From positions 2,918,001 to 2,982,000 of the forward strand of contig JAJNNQ010000137.1 in the NCBI GenBank assembly GCA_027886175.1: a stretch of 64,000 nucleotides of DNA, in the 5' to 3' direction. Positions 34,011 through 48,400 of this stretch are shown here, one piece after another. Positions within the stretch are counted from its first letter, which is position 1. Every line of letters starts with the position of its first letter. A model generated the notes under the pieces. That model was given only the letters and a program-made list of their open reading frames with translations, was not told the origin of the DNA and searched no databases. The position numbers and the translations under genes are program-made. This DNA is from Phylloscopus collybita. Lineage: Eukaryota > Chordata > Aves > Passeriformes > Phylloscopidae.

Positions 34011-35019
34011 ATCTAATTTGAAGCGACTGTGATTTTAATTCAGGCAGGGTTTCGCTTTCGGGCTCCTTTTCATGTCGTGGGGGTGGTGATTTGTGAGGTG
34101 GAAAAGAGCCGCGGAGAGGGGAGAGAGCTGCTGGAGGGAGGGGGATGATGATGCCCCGATTCCTCGTCCCGTAAAGTCATGTGAATTTTTGTCCTCCTTC
34201 TGACTCATGCTCTAGCTGCGAGGCGACTTTCTGTTGCCCCGCATGTGAAAAGGATTTGAGGATTTTGTGCAGAGTGGTCCAGGGAGGGCTGTTGTGCCTG
34301 ACTCCCATCCCATCCTTGCCAACTGGAGCACTCACAGCTCTCTCTCATCTTCCTTCCCACATCCCGAATCTCTGGTTCTTTTCCAGCTCCCTCATAGTAG
34401 CTTTTTTAAAATTTCTTTTTATTTTTTTTCCCCCTTTTTGCCTGTGAATATTTTTTCCCCTGTGTAGGAGAGGGAAAGATTGTGCACTTTTTACTCCATC
34501 TTGGCTCCATGTAAGGAATTGGCCAGAAATATCTTTTCTAAATGCGTTATAAAAATACAAGCCTTTGCTTCCAAAGGAGGAAAATGCCCAAAGTAAAAAA
34601 AAAAAGGTTACTGAACATTTTAGGTATCTGAGATGCTTCTTATCAGGCTTTAAATTTTGAAGCAAAATTTGCTTTATTAAACACCATCAAAGCAGATGCT
34701 CTCACCTTCTGCAGCTCTTCCCACCCACGACACATTCCCACATTTCCCTGCTGTGGCAAATTCCCACCCAGGGTCCCTCCAAAGAGACCCCTCCGTGCCA
34801 GCTGGGATCATCCCCATCAGTGCTGGGGGACAAGGAGGCTTGAGCACCTGCGTGTTTGGGATTTGGGTGTCCTCACAGGAATTTTCAGGGTGGTCCCAAA
34901 CCCCTCGGTGCCGCAAACAGAGGCTGTGTGGGTGTGTCAGCATTGCTGGGGAGCCGTTTGCATCCCAATTTAGAGGGGAAACGTAATTTACAGGAACCTG
35001 GCGAGCGGATTAAGACGTT
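34011..35019. other. PFKFB3: Distal intron 1 near the proximal promoter
   Basis: No exon or repeat family recognised. Confidence 0.5.
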
Positions 35020-35340
35020 TAATAGACTAATAAAATAATGAAAATAATAATTATTATTTATTTAATTATTAATTAAATCATTCTTGTTTCATAAATATTA
35101 ATAATATTGGTTTATAATACTATTAATACAGTTTTGTTACTTATAGCGATTTTATTAATATTAATATTTAATAAAATAGTATTTATTGCATACGGACATG
35201 ACATAATTAAGAAAAATCAAATAACAGCAAAATAAAATAACAGTAATAATGAAATGATTCTATGAGAACATTAAATAATAAATAAACGAGATCATTAAAT
35301 TCATATTAAATTTTAAAAAAATTGATTAAAAATTAGCATT
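35020..35340. repeat. Extremely AT-rich block
   Basis: About 320 bp of nearly pure A/T with nested palindromes such as AATATTAATAATATT and ATTAATATTAAT. It ends abruptly at a CpG-dense block. Confidence 0.9.
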
Positions 35341-35735
35341 ATGCGCCCGTTTGAGAGCAGAGGCTCCCCGCGGAGCATCCCCAGCTCTGCGGCCGCTCCA
35401 GCCGCCCCCGAGCCGCTGTCCGCGGAGGGACGCGGGGGGGGCCCCGCCGCCTCCCGGCCCCGCCCGGGCGCGGAGCGGGGCGGAGCAGCCGCGGTGGCCG
35501 CGGGCGGAGGCGGAGCCGCCGCATCCCGGGCATCCCCTCCGGGGGAGGCGGCTCGGCACCGCATGTGCGACGTGAGGGACGTGCAGGAGCGCAGGGCCGG
35601 CATCCCCCGGCCCCCCGGGACCCCCCGGCATCCCCCGGCCCCCCGCGGGAGCCCCCGGCCCGAACCTGCTGAGCGCGGAGTGAGGGGCGCAAGGGGCGCG
35701 CCAGCGGAGCCCCCCGCATCCCACCGCTGTGTACT
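35341..35735 (+). promoter_or_regulatory. PFKFB3: CpG-dense block upstream of the proximal promoter, with tandem ACGTG motifs
   Basis: Very high GC and CpG content, with GC-box motifs such as cggggcggagc. Two hypoxia-response cores ACGTG lie at 35570-35574 and 35579-35583. Long frames on both strands reflect composition and lack family resemblance. It probably belongs to the PFKFB3 CpG island. The 36083-36087 ACGTG lies further downstream. Confidence 0.5.
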
Positions 35736-36129
35736 TAGGGTTCCTTTTTCTTTTTTTTTTTTTTTTCCCTCTTTTTATTTTTAAAAATAGTTTTTATTTT
35801 ATTTTATGTCTCTAGTTTATTTCTCTTTTTTTAAATTTTATTTTTGTATTTGTTCAACTTTCTTCCAGTTTTTTTATTTTTTTTCTCCTTGTTTTCGCCT
35901 CTACTCCCCAGTTTTTATTTTCTTAGTTAATTTTTAATTAATTTTATTTTTTTCCCCTCTTTCACTCCTTTTTCGTATTTTCAATAGCTTTTTTTTTAAG
36001 AAGTTATTTATTGTCGAGTTTTAATATTCCCTTTAAAAAAATAAATTTAAATTTCCATCATTTTACATCGCTGTTCGAAAAGACGTGAGAAACGAAACAG
36101 GGCGTTTATTTAAGCATAAATATTTTAGT
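35736..36129. other. PFKFB3: T-rich spacer inside the CpG-island region
   Basis: T-rich and AT-rich sequence separating two CpG-dense blocks. No gene seen. Confidence 0.7.
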
Positions 36130-36480
36130 TTTGGGGAGGGGTCCCCCAAAATTCCCCGGTATGGGGTTTTGGGGGGGGGGTCGGTGCCGCGTCCCCCCCG
36201 CGGAACAAAGCGCGTCCTTTGTCCGCGCTGCAGTGCGGGGGGCGGGCGGCAGGGGGCAGCAGCGGCCGCGCCGACACCCCCGCTTCATCCTCCTCCTGCC
36301 CATCCTCCTCCTCCTCCTCCTCCTTCTTCTCCTCCTCCTTCTCCTCCTCCTCCTCCTTCTCCTCCTCCCCCGCGGCGCCGCAGCGCCCGCCCGGCCCCGG
36401 CCGCGTCCCCGCCCCGCCCCGGAGGCGGTCCCGGCCTGCCGGGATAGAAATAGCCGGCCCGGCAGCTGCCGGCACATCGT
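36130..36480 (+). promoter_or_regulatory. PFKFB3: Proximal PFKFB3 promoter with (TCC)n polypyrimidine tract
   Basis: A CpG-rich block with GC boxes (ccccgccccgcccc near 36408-36421) directly upstream of the presumed start. A 75-bp (TCC)n/(TTC)n tract lies at 36297-36371. An AT island ggatagaaatagcc (near 36440) is a weak TATA- or MEF2-like element about 40 bp before the CpG-rich leader. The exact start site cannot be read; a second TATA-like run (36587-36597) lies downstream and could drive a later start. Confidence 0.65.
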
Positions 36481-37042
36481 GAGCGGAGCCGGACGCAGCA
36501 GAAGCGCCGATTGTAGCACCACTCCTTTCCCGGCTGCCTCGCGTGGAGATTTTTTCTTTTTCCTGCCTTTCTTCTCTCGTTGTTCTTATATATATATTTT
36601 TTTTACGATTTGAAAGGGAAGATAATTTTTAAATTATATATTTTTAAAGAATATCTGTGGGTTTTTTTTTTTTTTTCCACCCCGCTTTCCATCGCGGTTC
36701 GCGGCGGGGCTCGCCTTCGCTCCCTCCCAGCGCGCAGCGGCTGCGCTGGGGCCGTTCCTGCCCGGCTTTGTGCCCTGCAGACCCGGCCCTCCTCTTCCTC
36801 CTCCTCCTCCTCCTCCCCCTCCTGCCGTAAAACCTTCACGAGGCTCGGAGCAGCATCCGAAAGCGCCGCAGCCGCTCGCCTAAACCACCGACTGCAACAA
36901 AACCCCTTTTTATTTTTTTGTCCTTTTTTTATCATATATTTCCCCTACCTCCCTCCCCCTCCCCCTTTTTTTTATTTCTCCTCCTCCCGACCGCAAACGC
37001 ATCAAGGTGGACGCGGAGCGCAAAAAGACCTTTGTTTTAAAA
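36481..37042 (+). other. PFKFB3: PFKFB3 main 5'UTR, free of ATG
   Basis: No ATG occurs in any frame between about 36475 and the start codon at 37043, so there is no upstream ORF by AUG. It contains T runs and another (TCC)n tract (36790-36826). The 5' boundary is inferred. Confidence 0.6.
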
Positions 37043-37121
37043 ATGCCCATGGAGCTGACGCAAAGCCGCATCCAGAAGATTTGGCTCCCCAATGACAACC
37101 GCCCGGCTCTGCCCCGCCGAT
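37043..37121 (+). CDS. PFKFB3: PFKFB3 main first coding exon; gene-level annotation
   Basis: PFKFB3 is a cytosolic and nuclear bifunctional enzyme that makes fructose-2,6-bisphosphate from fructose-6-phosphate and ATP (kinase half) and hydrolyses it (phosphatase half), so controlling phosphofructokinase-1 and glycolytic flux. This exon encodes residues 1-26, starting MPMELTQSRIQKIW, close to the human N terminus. The start is the first ATG of the leader, with A at -3; the next Met (residue 3) has a weaker context. The donor gtgagt follows at 37122. Fifteen coding exons join without a phase error to 514 residues (human 520). Features: Walker A 43-50, KEN box 143-145, RHG 254-256, DSG degron 269-271, catalytic Glu324 and His389, AMPK-type Ser462, Lys-Lys-Pro-Arg 473-476. 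Distal and proximal first exons are alternatives. The C-terminal motifs separate it from PFKFB1, 2 and 4. Confidence 0.95.
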
Positions 37122-37526
37122 GTGAGTACGGGCACGGCAGCATCCCGGAGGGGATGGGCGATTCGGGACGGAGGGATGGGGATTGGGTGGGAAGCTCTCC
37201 TCTTTGCGCTGGGGCTCTTTGCAGCATCCCTGCTGCAGCATCCCTTCTCCTCGCCGTGCCCCAGCATCCTGGCGGTGGCCGCATCCCTGCCGCTGCCATC
37301 CCGTGACTCAGTGGCAGCGGGAGGAAGGTGCAGCCGTCACATGGGCCCGGCCCAGCGCAGGATGCGGGGAGGTGCCGCCGCACGCGTGGCCCCGTTTCCA
37401 CTCTCTGCTTCCAGCCCTGGGATTAAAAGGAAAAGGCACAGCGGGATGTTCGCCTCGCACACGCGGGGCGCCGGCTCAACTGGGATTTTCTCGGTGTCAG
37501 GCGGCTCGCCCGGGGATTTATTAATG
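37122..37526 (+). other. PFKFB3: PFKFB3 proximal intron 1, start
   Basis: CpG-rich beginning of the 4.4-kb intron (37122-41554). No exon recognised. Confidence 0.75.
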
Positions 37527-37645
37527 ACAGAATCATGAATGGTTTGGGTTGGAAGGGACCGTAGAGATAATCTCGTTCCACAACCCTCCCGCCATGTGAC
37601 AGGGATACCTTCCACTAGACCAGGTTGCTCCAAAGCCCGTCCAAT
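37527..37645 (-). repeat. CR1 LINE 3' end, antisense
   Basis: Reads 'cagaatcatgaatggtttgggttggaagggacc', 'gagataatctcgttcc' and 'ataccttccactagaccaggttgctccaaagcccgtcc', then stops before a T run. It is a short, well-preserved 3' end inside proximal intron 1. Confidence 0.92.
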
Positions 37646-40600
37646 TAGTGTGTTAATTTTTTTTTTTTTTTTTTGGAGGTGGAGGGCGGATTAGGGCAAT
37701 GGATTTAGGGGGAGGAAAAAAAAAATCCCGACCAAACGCCAGCCGTGTGCACTTTACCATTTAACCTTGTGGGGATGAGATAGGAGGCAGGTGGAAGGGA
37801 AAGCAGAAATTAGTGCTGAAACTTCTGCAGTGGTTTTTTTTTTTTTTTTTTTTTTTGCATTGTCTCTGAAGCTGGGAATATAAGAACGTTGGGGTCATCC
37901 CGGTGTTACTGTAAATCAAAACTTGAATCGTGATCCAGCCCGGAAAGCAGTCACCCACTAGCTACACTGACAACCTGCCAGCTGTGCCATTCCTAACTCC
38001 AAAGGAGCGTGGCAGGAATGTGCGGAGCCGGGATGGAGGGGGTGGCACTGGCAGCCTGGCGAGGGATGGAAGTGGCTTGGGTGAATCAGTCTTTCCGATG
38101 CTTGCCTTCATCAGGCGTTTCAAGTCGCTTCCGATGTTTATTTACCTTGGCTGGAAACCTTCCCCTTCTAAATAATAATAACAATATTTTTTTTTTTTTA
38201 AAAATAGCTATCCCATGAACTTGCCAGATGCTGTTGCCCGTGGCTGTGGGTCAGGCACCCTGGAGCAGATGTTGGGATGCTCAGCCTGTGCCTGGCAAGG
38301 GCAGCTCTGCAGCGGGAGCTGCCGAGGAAATGGATTTCAGCAACAGGCTGCACATCTGGGTAGCCAAGGGGGCTTTGCTTGGAGTGGGGTAAAGCGTCTC
38401 CCGGCTTAATGCTTTGCACGTGTGTCTCTGTGGCTGGATTTTTTTTTTCTCAAGGACTGGCACCTCTGAAAGAAATCCCTTGTGCATGCAGTGGTTTCTT
38501 GCCACTTCATTCACCTGGTTTCTCAGAGAGAGCTCCCTCTTGGTAGCAGAAAAAAAACCTCACATATTTAAATATATGAAGGCACCGAGGGGCTTATTAA
38601 TAACATAATGTGGCTTCTTAATTATTTTTTCTTGGGGTGGGAACAAGCCACGCTGTTCGCTGTGCGAAGAGGGTTTTTAGGCTTTTTTTTTTTTTTTTTT
38701 TTTTTTTTAGCTTGCTCTTTTTTAAACTCGAGGTATTTTAAACGCTTCGAGGTGCTATTAAATTCCTCAGCAGCGACAAAGAGCTGGGTGGGAAGGGAGA
38801 GATAACGGGGAGACCACGTCCAGCGTGTGATGCCTGGAGGGAGCGGGCGCATCCCTGCGAGCATCCTCTGGAAGGACGCTCCGGGTGTGAAATAACGAGG
38901 CCGATTGTGCGATCGCTCGTCCAGGGGAGGAGGCTGCGGTGATTCCTTCAGCTGGCCTTTTGACGGCGATCCATTAAATCGCTGTCACGCCGCACGTCTC
39001 TCACGTAGGGGCTGGGAAAGTCGAGCCGTCGAAGGCGCTGGCTGGGCAGAGCCGGGCGGCGGGAGGGGGATGCTCGGGGAGGGAAGGGGCTGCCGCTGCC
39101 TCTCTCCATCCCCTCGCTGCTTTTTTTTTTTTTTTTTTCCCCGTCCCTCCGGTTCGGCGGGTGTGGCGACACACGCCGGGGATGTGCGCGTTCATCCCCG
39201 GCTCGCAGGGGCGGCAGCGGTTCCAGGTGTGCGGGGAGCGCGGAGCATCCGCCAAGGGGTTGGGATTGCGGCGGGGAAAAAAGCTGGAGAAGGGGGAACA
39301 GGAGTAACAGAAGGTGCGGTCTGGGCTTGCGGGAGGTTTTGGGGAATGAGGAGACAGTAAAAATGCCTTTAGTGGGGAAGTGGCTGTTTTATCCGACTTT
39401 TTATAGAAGCAAGTTTCCTTCCCTTTTGTGCTGTTTTTTTTTCTCTTCTTTTTACCCACTGGTGAAGCTGACTTTCTTGCAAATAGCAAAAGTGATGAGC
39501 TCCTTCTAAACAACCTCTGACTGAGCCTGAAAGTCATCCCTGCCCTTGACTTACCTGTCTAGATGTCGATAAGGAGTAATGAATATGGATTGAAATCCCT
39601 GATAGCTTCCCAGCAGCGGTGAAAAGAAATGATGAATGAGCCCTTTGTGAAAGGCTGGGAGCAAAACACTGGCTTCTGTTTCATCCCTGATGCAAAGTTT
39701 CCCAGAGGCTGCTGGTTTGGGCTCAGATTCCTGATGAAAAGTTGCTCACTGATGCCGTGGTGTTTTGGGGAGGTGCTTCCCAGGTGCTGCTCCATTGTCC
39801 AAGGGCAGCAAAAACTGGGGGGAGATTCCTGAATTGGGGGTGTCCAACACTGTGGAGGTGACACGTGTGCCCACACAGTGCCAGCCCTGGGGCTGTCACA
39901 GCTGTCTGGAGCCACAGGGACATGAACAGTACCCAGCATTGTCCCTTTACTCTTGGAGTGCTGTTTAATGGCCCCAAATCCTCTTGGCTCTCCTCTTTGA
40001 GATCCTTTGTGCACTGGCAGGTAGGGAAAAGAAGCATTTCCTTATTCAGGTATTATTCCTTCTCCTTTTGTCTAATAAGTGTGTGGGTTTTGTGTAAAAC
40101 AGACTTGCACTCATAGCTTGGATGAGGATGTGAGATTGTTAGAGGGGAAAAGGATTTTTCTGGGTATTGCACAGCTCCAAAATTGGCACTTGATGCCAAA
40201 AATCTTTGGGAGCTGCCCTGGGGTTTTGAAGTGCAGCACTGCGGGGGGGACAGGTTGCACAAAGGGAGTGAGTGTGAGGGCAGCTCCAGTCTGGGGAATG
40301 TGAAATTTATGAAACAAAAAAGGAGAAAATGCACATTAGGTGGTTTTTAATCTCTTGCCTGCTGAGTTTCTTTTGGTGAGAAACTTAGGAAGATGATGTG
40401 TAGCTCTTCTCTGCCATCTGGGTACCAGTACCATAACTCTTTTGGCTTTAATTTGGTTTCTCCAGCTGCTGGATTTATTTCTTTTCTTAGAAGGGGAAGG
40501 TAATCCCATGTAATTTTGCATGTTCTGTGGGTTACCTCTCAGTTTGTTTGCCCGTTCCAGATCCACACTGACAAAAACCTGGGAGCCCCTGGCATCCCCT

Positions 40601-40837
40601 GGTCCCACCTTCAGGCAGCTGTGACAGGCAGGCAGAGCTCTCCACCCAGGCCATAATTAAGCTGGGTTTTATGGCTCTGCCACCAGCCACTCACTCCCTG
40701 CATTCCTTTCCTATGAGGTCTCTGGGCTCACTGGGTGGATGGAGGGTGGGTGAGAAGTCCCCTGCAGGGTCCCATCTGTCCTGCAAATGCTGCCTCTGGA
40801 TTTTTTTTTTTCCCAGCTGTTTGACATGGGCCCTCTT
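37646..40837 (+). other. PFKFB3: PFKFB3 proximal intron 1, middle, with a CpG cluster at 38880-39320
   Basis: Several T runs of 16-22. A CpG-dense patch (38880-39320) includes gtgcgatcgctcg and two CACGT-type motifs. No exon recognised. Confidence 0.5.
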
Positions 40838-40987
40838 TCCACAAAAAAAAAAACAAAACAAAACAAACAAAAAAACAAACAAAAAACAAACAAACAAACA
40901 AAAAACCAAAAACCAACCTAGACAAAAAAACTAACAACAACAAAAAACCCCAACAAACTCAAACCATAAAATAAAAAAAAAAAAAAC
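40838..40987. repeat. A/C-rich low-complexity tract
   Basis: About 150 bp of A runs with single and double C, including (CAAA)n. It lies inside proximal intron 1. Confidence 0.92.
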
Positions 40988-41514
40988 CCACCCACCCCAA
41001 AGCACCGCAGCTTGGGTTTATGAAGAAAAAGAGGGATAAATCACTTGGATATCTGCTTTTAAATGCTGGTGGTTCTGTGGTCTTCTTGCCTTGTTTGTCT
41101 TCAGAAAATCCAGTTAGTTGGTTGTGTATCAGCTAGAACTCTAGTCAGAGATTTTGGGAGATGCTTTTTGTGGGTGAAATCTTGGAGCAGACCTGGTATT
41201 TCAGCACAGACACTGCTGCAGGGGTGAGTCCAAACTCCTTGGCTATCCTTGAGCTTTTCATGGAATTGGCCAAGCCAGTGGAATGTGAAGTTGTGCTTGC
41301 CTTGATTTTTTTTTTTTTTTTTAAATTTTTGTTGTAAATGAGCAAACCAAGGCACAGAGGCTCTCCAGGGAGCTTGGGCCAGCTGCTGGCTCCTTGCCTA
41401 CTTTGCACCCATCAGGATGTTCTTGCTGTGGCTTTCAGGTATCCTCCAGCTGCTGAAGGACTTGGAAGGAGTCTGGATAAAAAAGAAGTGCCTTGTGGGG
41501 TTGATGCAGGATGA

Positions 41515-41871
<357 letters not shown>

Positions 41872-41919
41872 TAACTTCTTATCCCCAGCTTGCTTTAACT
41901 GCAGAAGCTGCACAACTGA

Positions 41920-42063
<144 letters not shown>

Positions 42064-42312
42064 TGAGCGTGGGCACCCCCTCCCTGCCCCCACGTGGTGG
42101 CAAAGCCTCTGGCTGGCACCAAACTCACCCAGTTTGGGGGTGATGAACAGAGAAGTTGGGCTCTGAATTTGCCCCTGGATTTGAATTTCCCCTGTCTGCT
42201 CAAGGGGAGGGTTCTGAGAGCTCAGAACTGAATCTGTACAGGATTGGTGACTTCAGGGTGGCCACCACACCCAGAGGACATCAGAGTCACATGTCTGTCG
42301 CCTCTTTTGCAG

Positions 42313-42379
42313 GCAATGTGCCATGGCTGCCCTGAGGGATGTGAAGCTGTATCTGACGGAGGAGGCCGGGCAGATTGCG
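42313..42379 (+). CDS. PFKFB3: PFKFB3 exon 4: kinase domain
   Basis: A 67-nt exon encoding Gln-Cys-Ala-Met-Ala-Ala-Leu-Arg-Asp-Val-Lys to Gly-Gln-Ile-Ala (101-123). The donor is gtgagc at 42380. It was found from splice sites, since it is too short for an ORF scan. Confidence 0.96.
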
Positions 42380-42495
42380 GTGAGCTCCCAGATGTGCTCT
42401 GGGGTTTGGCAGCTGTGCTGACCCCAAAAGTTCTCTGCAGTCCCTGCTCTGAGGAGGGGCTCACAGGGAAACCAGGCCCTTGTGGTGCTGATTGA

Positions 42496-42618
<123 letters not shown>

Positions 42619-42895
42619 TGAAGTCCACTGTAGTGTAGAGTTGGTGCATCTTCTTGCACTTATGTGTTACCCTCATGCTGCTCCTGTGTGAGGGAGGTTT
42701 CACTGCTGGGTTTGGTTAAAAAGATGAAACTCTTTGTTCGTTTCCTGTACCGAGGTTTGGGGAAGGAAACAAGGGGAGTGGGGCAGAGGGAGAGCTCTGT
42801 GGTCAAACAGGGCGGAGGTTGGGTTGAGCAAGGAGCTGGCTGAATGTTACAAACCTTGTTGGTGGCTTTCAGCTGAGCTTTGCTTTGCTTCACAG

Positions 42896-42952
42896 GTGTT
42901 CTTCATCGAATCTGTCTGCAATGATCCCAACGTAGTCGCCACCAATGTTATG
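42896..42952 (+). CDS. PFKFB3: PFKFB3 exon 6: kinase domain
   Basis: A 57-nt exon encoding Val-Phe-Phe-Ile-Glu-Ser-Val-Cys to Ala-Thr-Asn-Val-Met (149-167). It has a clean acceptor ttcacag and the donor gtaagt. It precedes the 1.7-kb intron that carries CR1 ORF2 relics. Confidence 0.96.
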
Positions 42953-43009
42953 GTAAGTGTGGAGCTGGTGGAAGTGTCCTGCTTTTGCTTTCCCTCCACA
43001 AAGAGGTAG

Positions 43010-43725
43010 GAATGGCATCACCTTCACAAGCTCTGGTCTTCATGGTGGACTTCAACCACCCTGGTATCTGCTGGAGGGACAGCACAGCATGGCACTGGCA
43101 GTCTAGGAGGTTCCTGGAATGTGTTGATGACTTCCTTCTCCAAGTGATAGCACCTCTCCTTGTTTGCTCTTCCATGTTGCACCTTGTTGTCACCAACAAG
43201 GAGGGGCTGGTGAAGAATGTGAATCTCCAGGGCAGCCTGGGCTGCAGTGGCTGTAAAGTGAGGTGTCAGGAGAGCAGATTTTGGCCTGGAGTACTGTGGG
43301 ATAAAAAGCCCAGGAGGGAAGAGGGGCCCAAGAAAACTGGTTAATGTTCAAGGAGCATCTTCTCCAAGTTCAGCTGTGATGCATTCCCAGCAAAAGAGCA
43401 GCCGTCAGAAATGCCAGGATGAGCAAGGAGCTCCTGGACAAACTCAAACACAAAAAGGAAGCCTACAGAGAGGATGGAAGCAAGGAGAGGCAGCCTGGGA
43501 GGAATACAGAGATTGTCTGAGCAGCCAGGGATTGGGTTAGGAAAGACAAAGCCTTGACAGAACTGGGGGACTACAGGCTCAGTCTCACATCAGTGTTTGG
43601 GAAGATCATGGAGCAAATAATCCTGGAAACTGCTGAGGCACGTGGAAAATAAAAAGGTGATTGGTGACAGCCAGCGTGGCTTCACTGGAGGCAAATCGTG
43701 CTGCCAGCCACAGGCTGGGGCTGAA
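43010..43725 (+). repeat. CR1 LINE ORF2 relic, sense, internally deleted
   Basis: In intron 6 a frame reads Val-Asp-Phe-Asn-His-Pro-Gly-Ile-Cys-Trp and Arg-Arg-Phe-Leu-Glu-Cys, the CR1 endonuclease end. Later, 'agtctcacatcagtgtttgg' and Val-Ile-Gly-Asp-Ser-Gln-Arg-Gly-Phe-Thr match the start of the reverse-transcriptase domain. The connecting region is shortened and frames are broken, so it is dead. Confidence 0.85.
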
Positions 43726-47612
<3,887 letters not shown>

Positions 47613-47653
47613 TGAAGGTGTCTGAGCCTGCCTTTGGAGAGGAGGTGGGATAA

Positions 47654-47746
<93 letters not shown>

Positions 47747-47792
47747 TGAGACCTTTCTAAACATGCCAGGAGGGTTGACTTGTACCTCCTCC

Positions 47793-48224
47793 TGATGCTT
47801 TGGGAAGGCTGACCTGAAACTGGACAGTGCTAGAGAATAAAGTAGATATTTATTGAAAGGCCTTGAGGGTACACGTTGGGCAAGAGACAAGAGCCTGGCC
47901 AGGGCTACACCCAAGGTGGACCCAAAATGGATGACCGATCACAAGGTCTCACACTTTTATAAATTTTGGTCCATTTGCATATTGGGTTTAATTGTCCAAT
48001 TACAGCTCCAGGTTGTGAGGTCCCATCCTTCTTGTTCCTCCCTTCAGTCCACCCTTGTTTGTGCTTTTGGGCCTGACAGTTGTCCTTGGTCTTCAGCAGG
48101 AAAAGGATTTGTTTTGTCTACTGCTCTGTGAAGAGAGGCGACTGGCACTTAGTATGAGGCTCAGAACTGCTCCCCTAGACAGCCCAGAGTCTGAAAAACA
48201 TGAAAGCTCAAATTTAAGGCACCA
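47793..48224 (-). mobile_element. Solo LTR (TGATGCCT family) in intron 12, 4-bp target duplication CTCC
   Basis: A 432-bp element reading TGATGCTTTGGG to TTAAGGCACCA on the + strand, flanked by CTCC at 47789-47792 and 48225-48228. It matches the reverse complement of the 23245 LTR along its length (for example 'ggctacacccaaggtgga' in both). A minus-strand AATAAA (within ttattgaaag near 47854) and a TATA-like ttttataaat on the + strand near 47956 fix minus orientation. It makes up about 73% of intron 12. Confidence 0.88.
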
Positions 48225-48335
48225 CTCCTGAATCCAGGCTGTCTGAGAGAAAAGCAGGGATCTGTGGTGGGGCACCTGGTAACATCCTGTGCCTGCTGGG
48301 CTTGCTGATCTGTCTCTTTGTGCTCCTTTCTGCAG

Positions 48336-48400
48336 GCTGCCGCGTGGAATCCATCTCACTGAACATAGAAGCGGTCAACACCCACAGAGATCGGCCAGAG
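48336..48400 (+). CDS. PFKFB3: PFKFB3 exon 13
   Basis: Encodes Gly-Cys-Arg-Val-Glu-Ser-Ile-Ser-Leu-Asn-Ile-Glu to Asp-Arg-Pro-Glu (427-448), the end of the phosphatase fold. The acceptor is ctttctgcag and the donor gtgagt. Confidence 0.97.

Noticed and set aside
35326..35784. Overlapping frames of 120-150 codons on both strands in the CpG block
   Set aside because: Frames on both strands, Ala/Gly/Pro/Arg-rich, no splice sites and no family; expected for GC-rich DNA.
36085..36613. Frames with long Ser, Leu, Pro or Arg/Glu runs near the promoter
   Set aside because: Translations of the (TCC)n tract in its possible frames; not coding.
37007..37042. Upstream in-frame GTG as an earlier start for PFKFB3
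   Set aside because: The family starts at Met-Pro-(Leu/Met)-Glu-Leu-Thr; the ATG at 37043 is the first ATG and has A at -3. A GTG start has no support.
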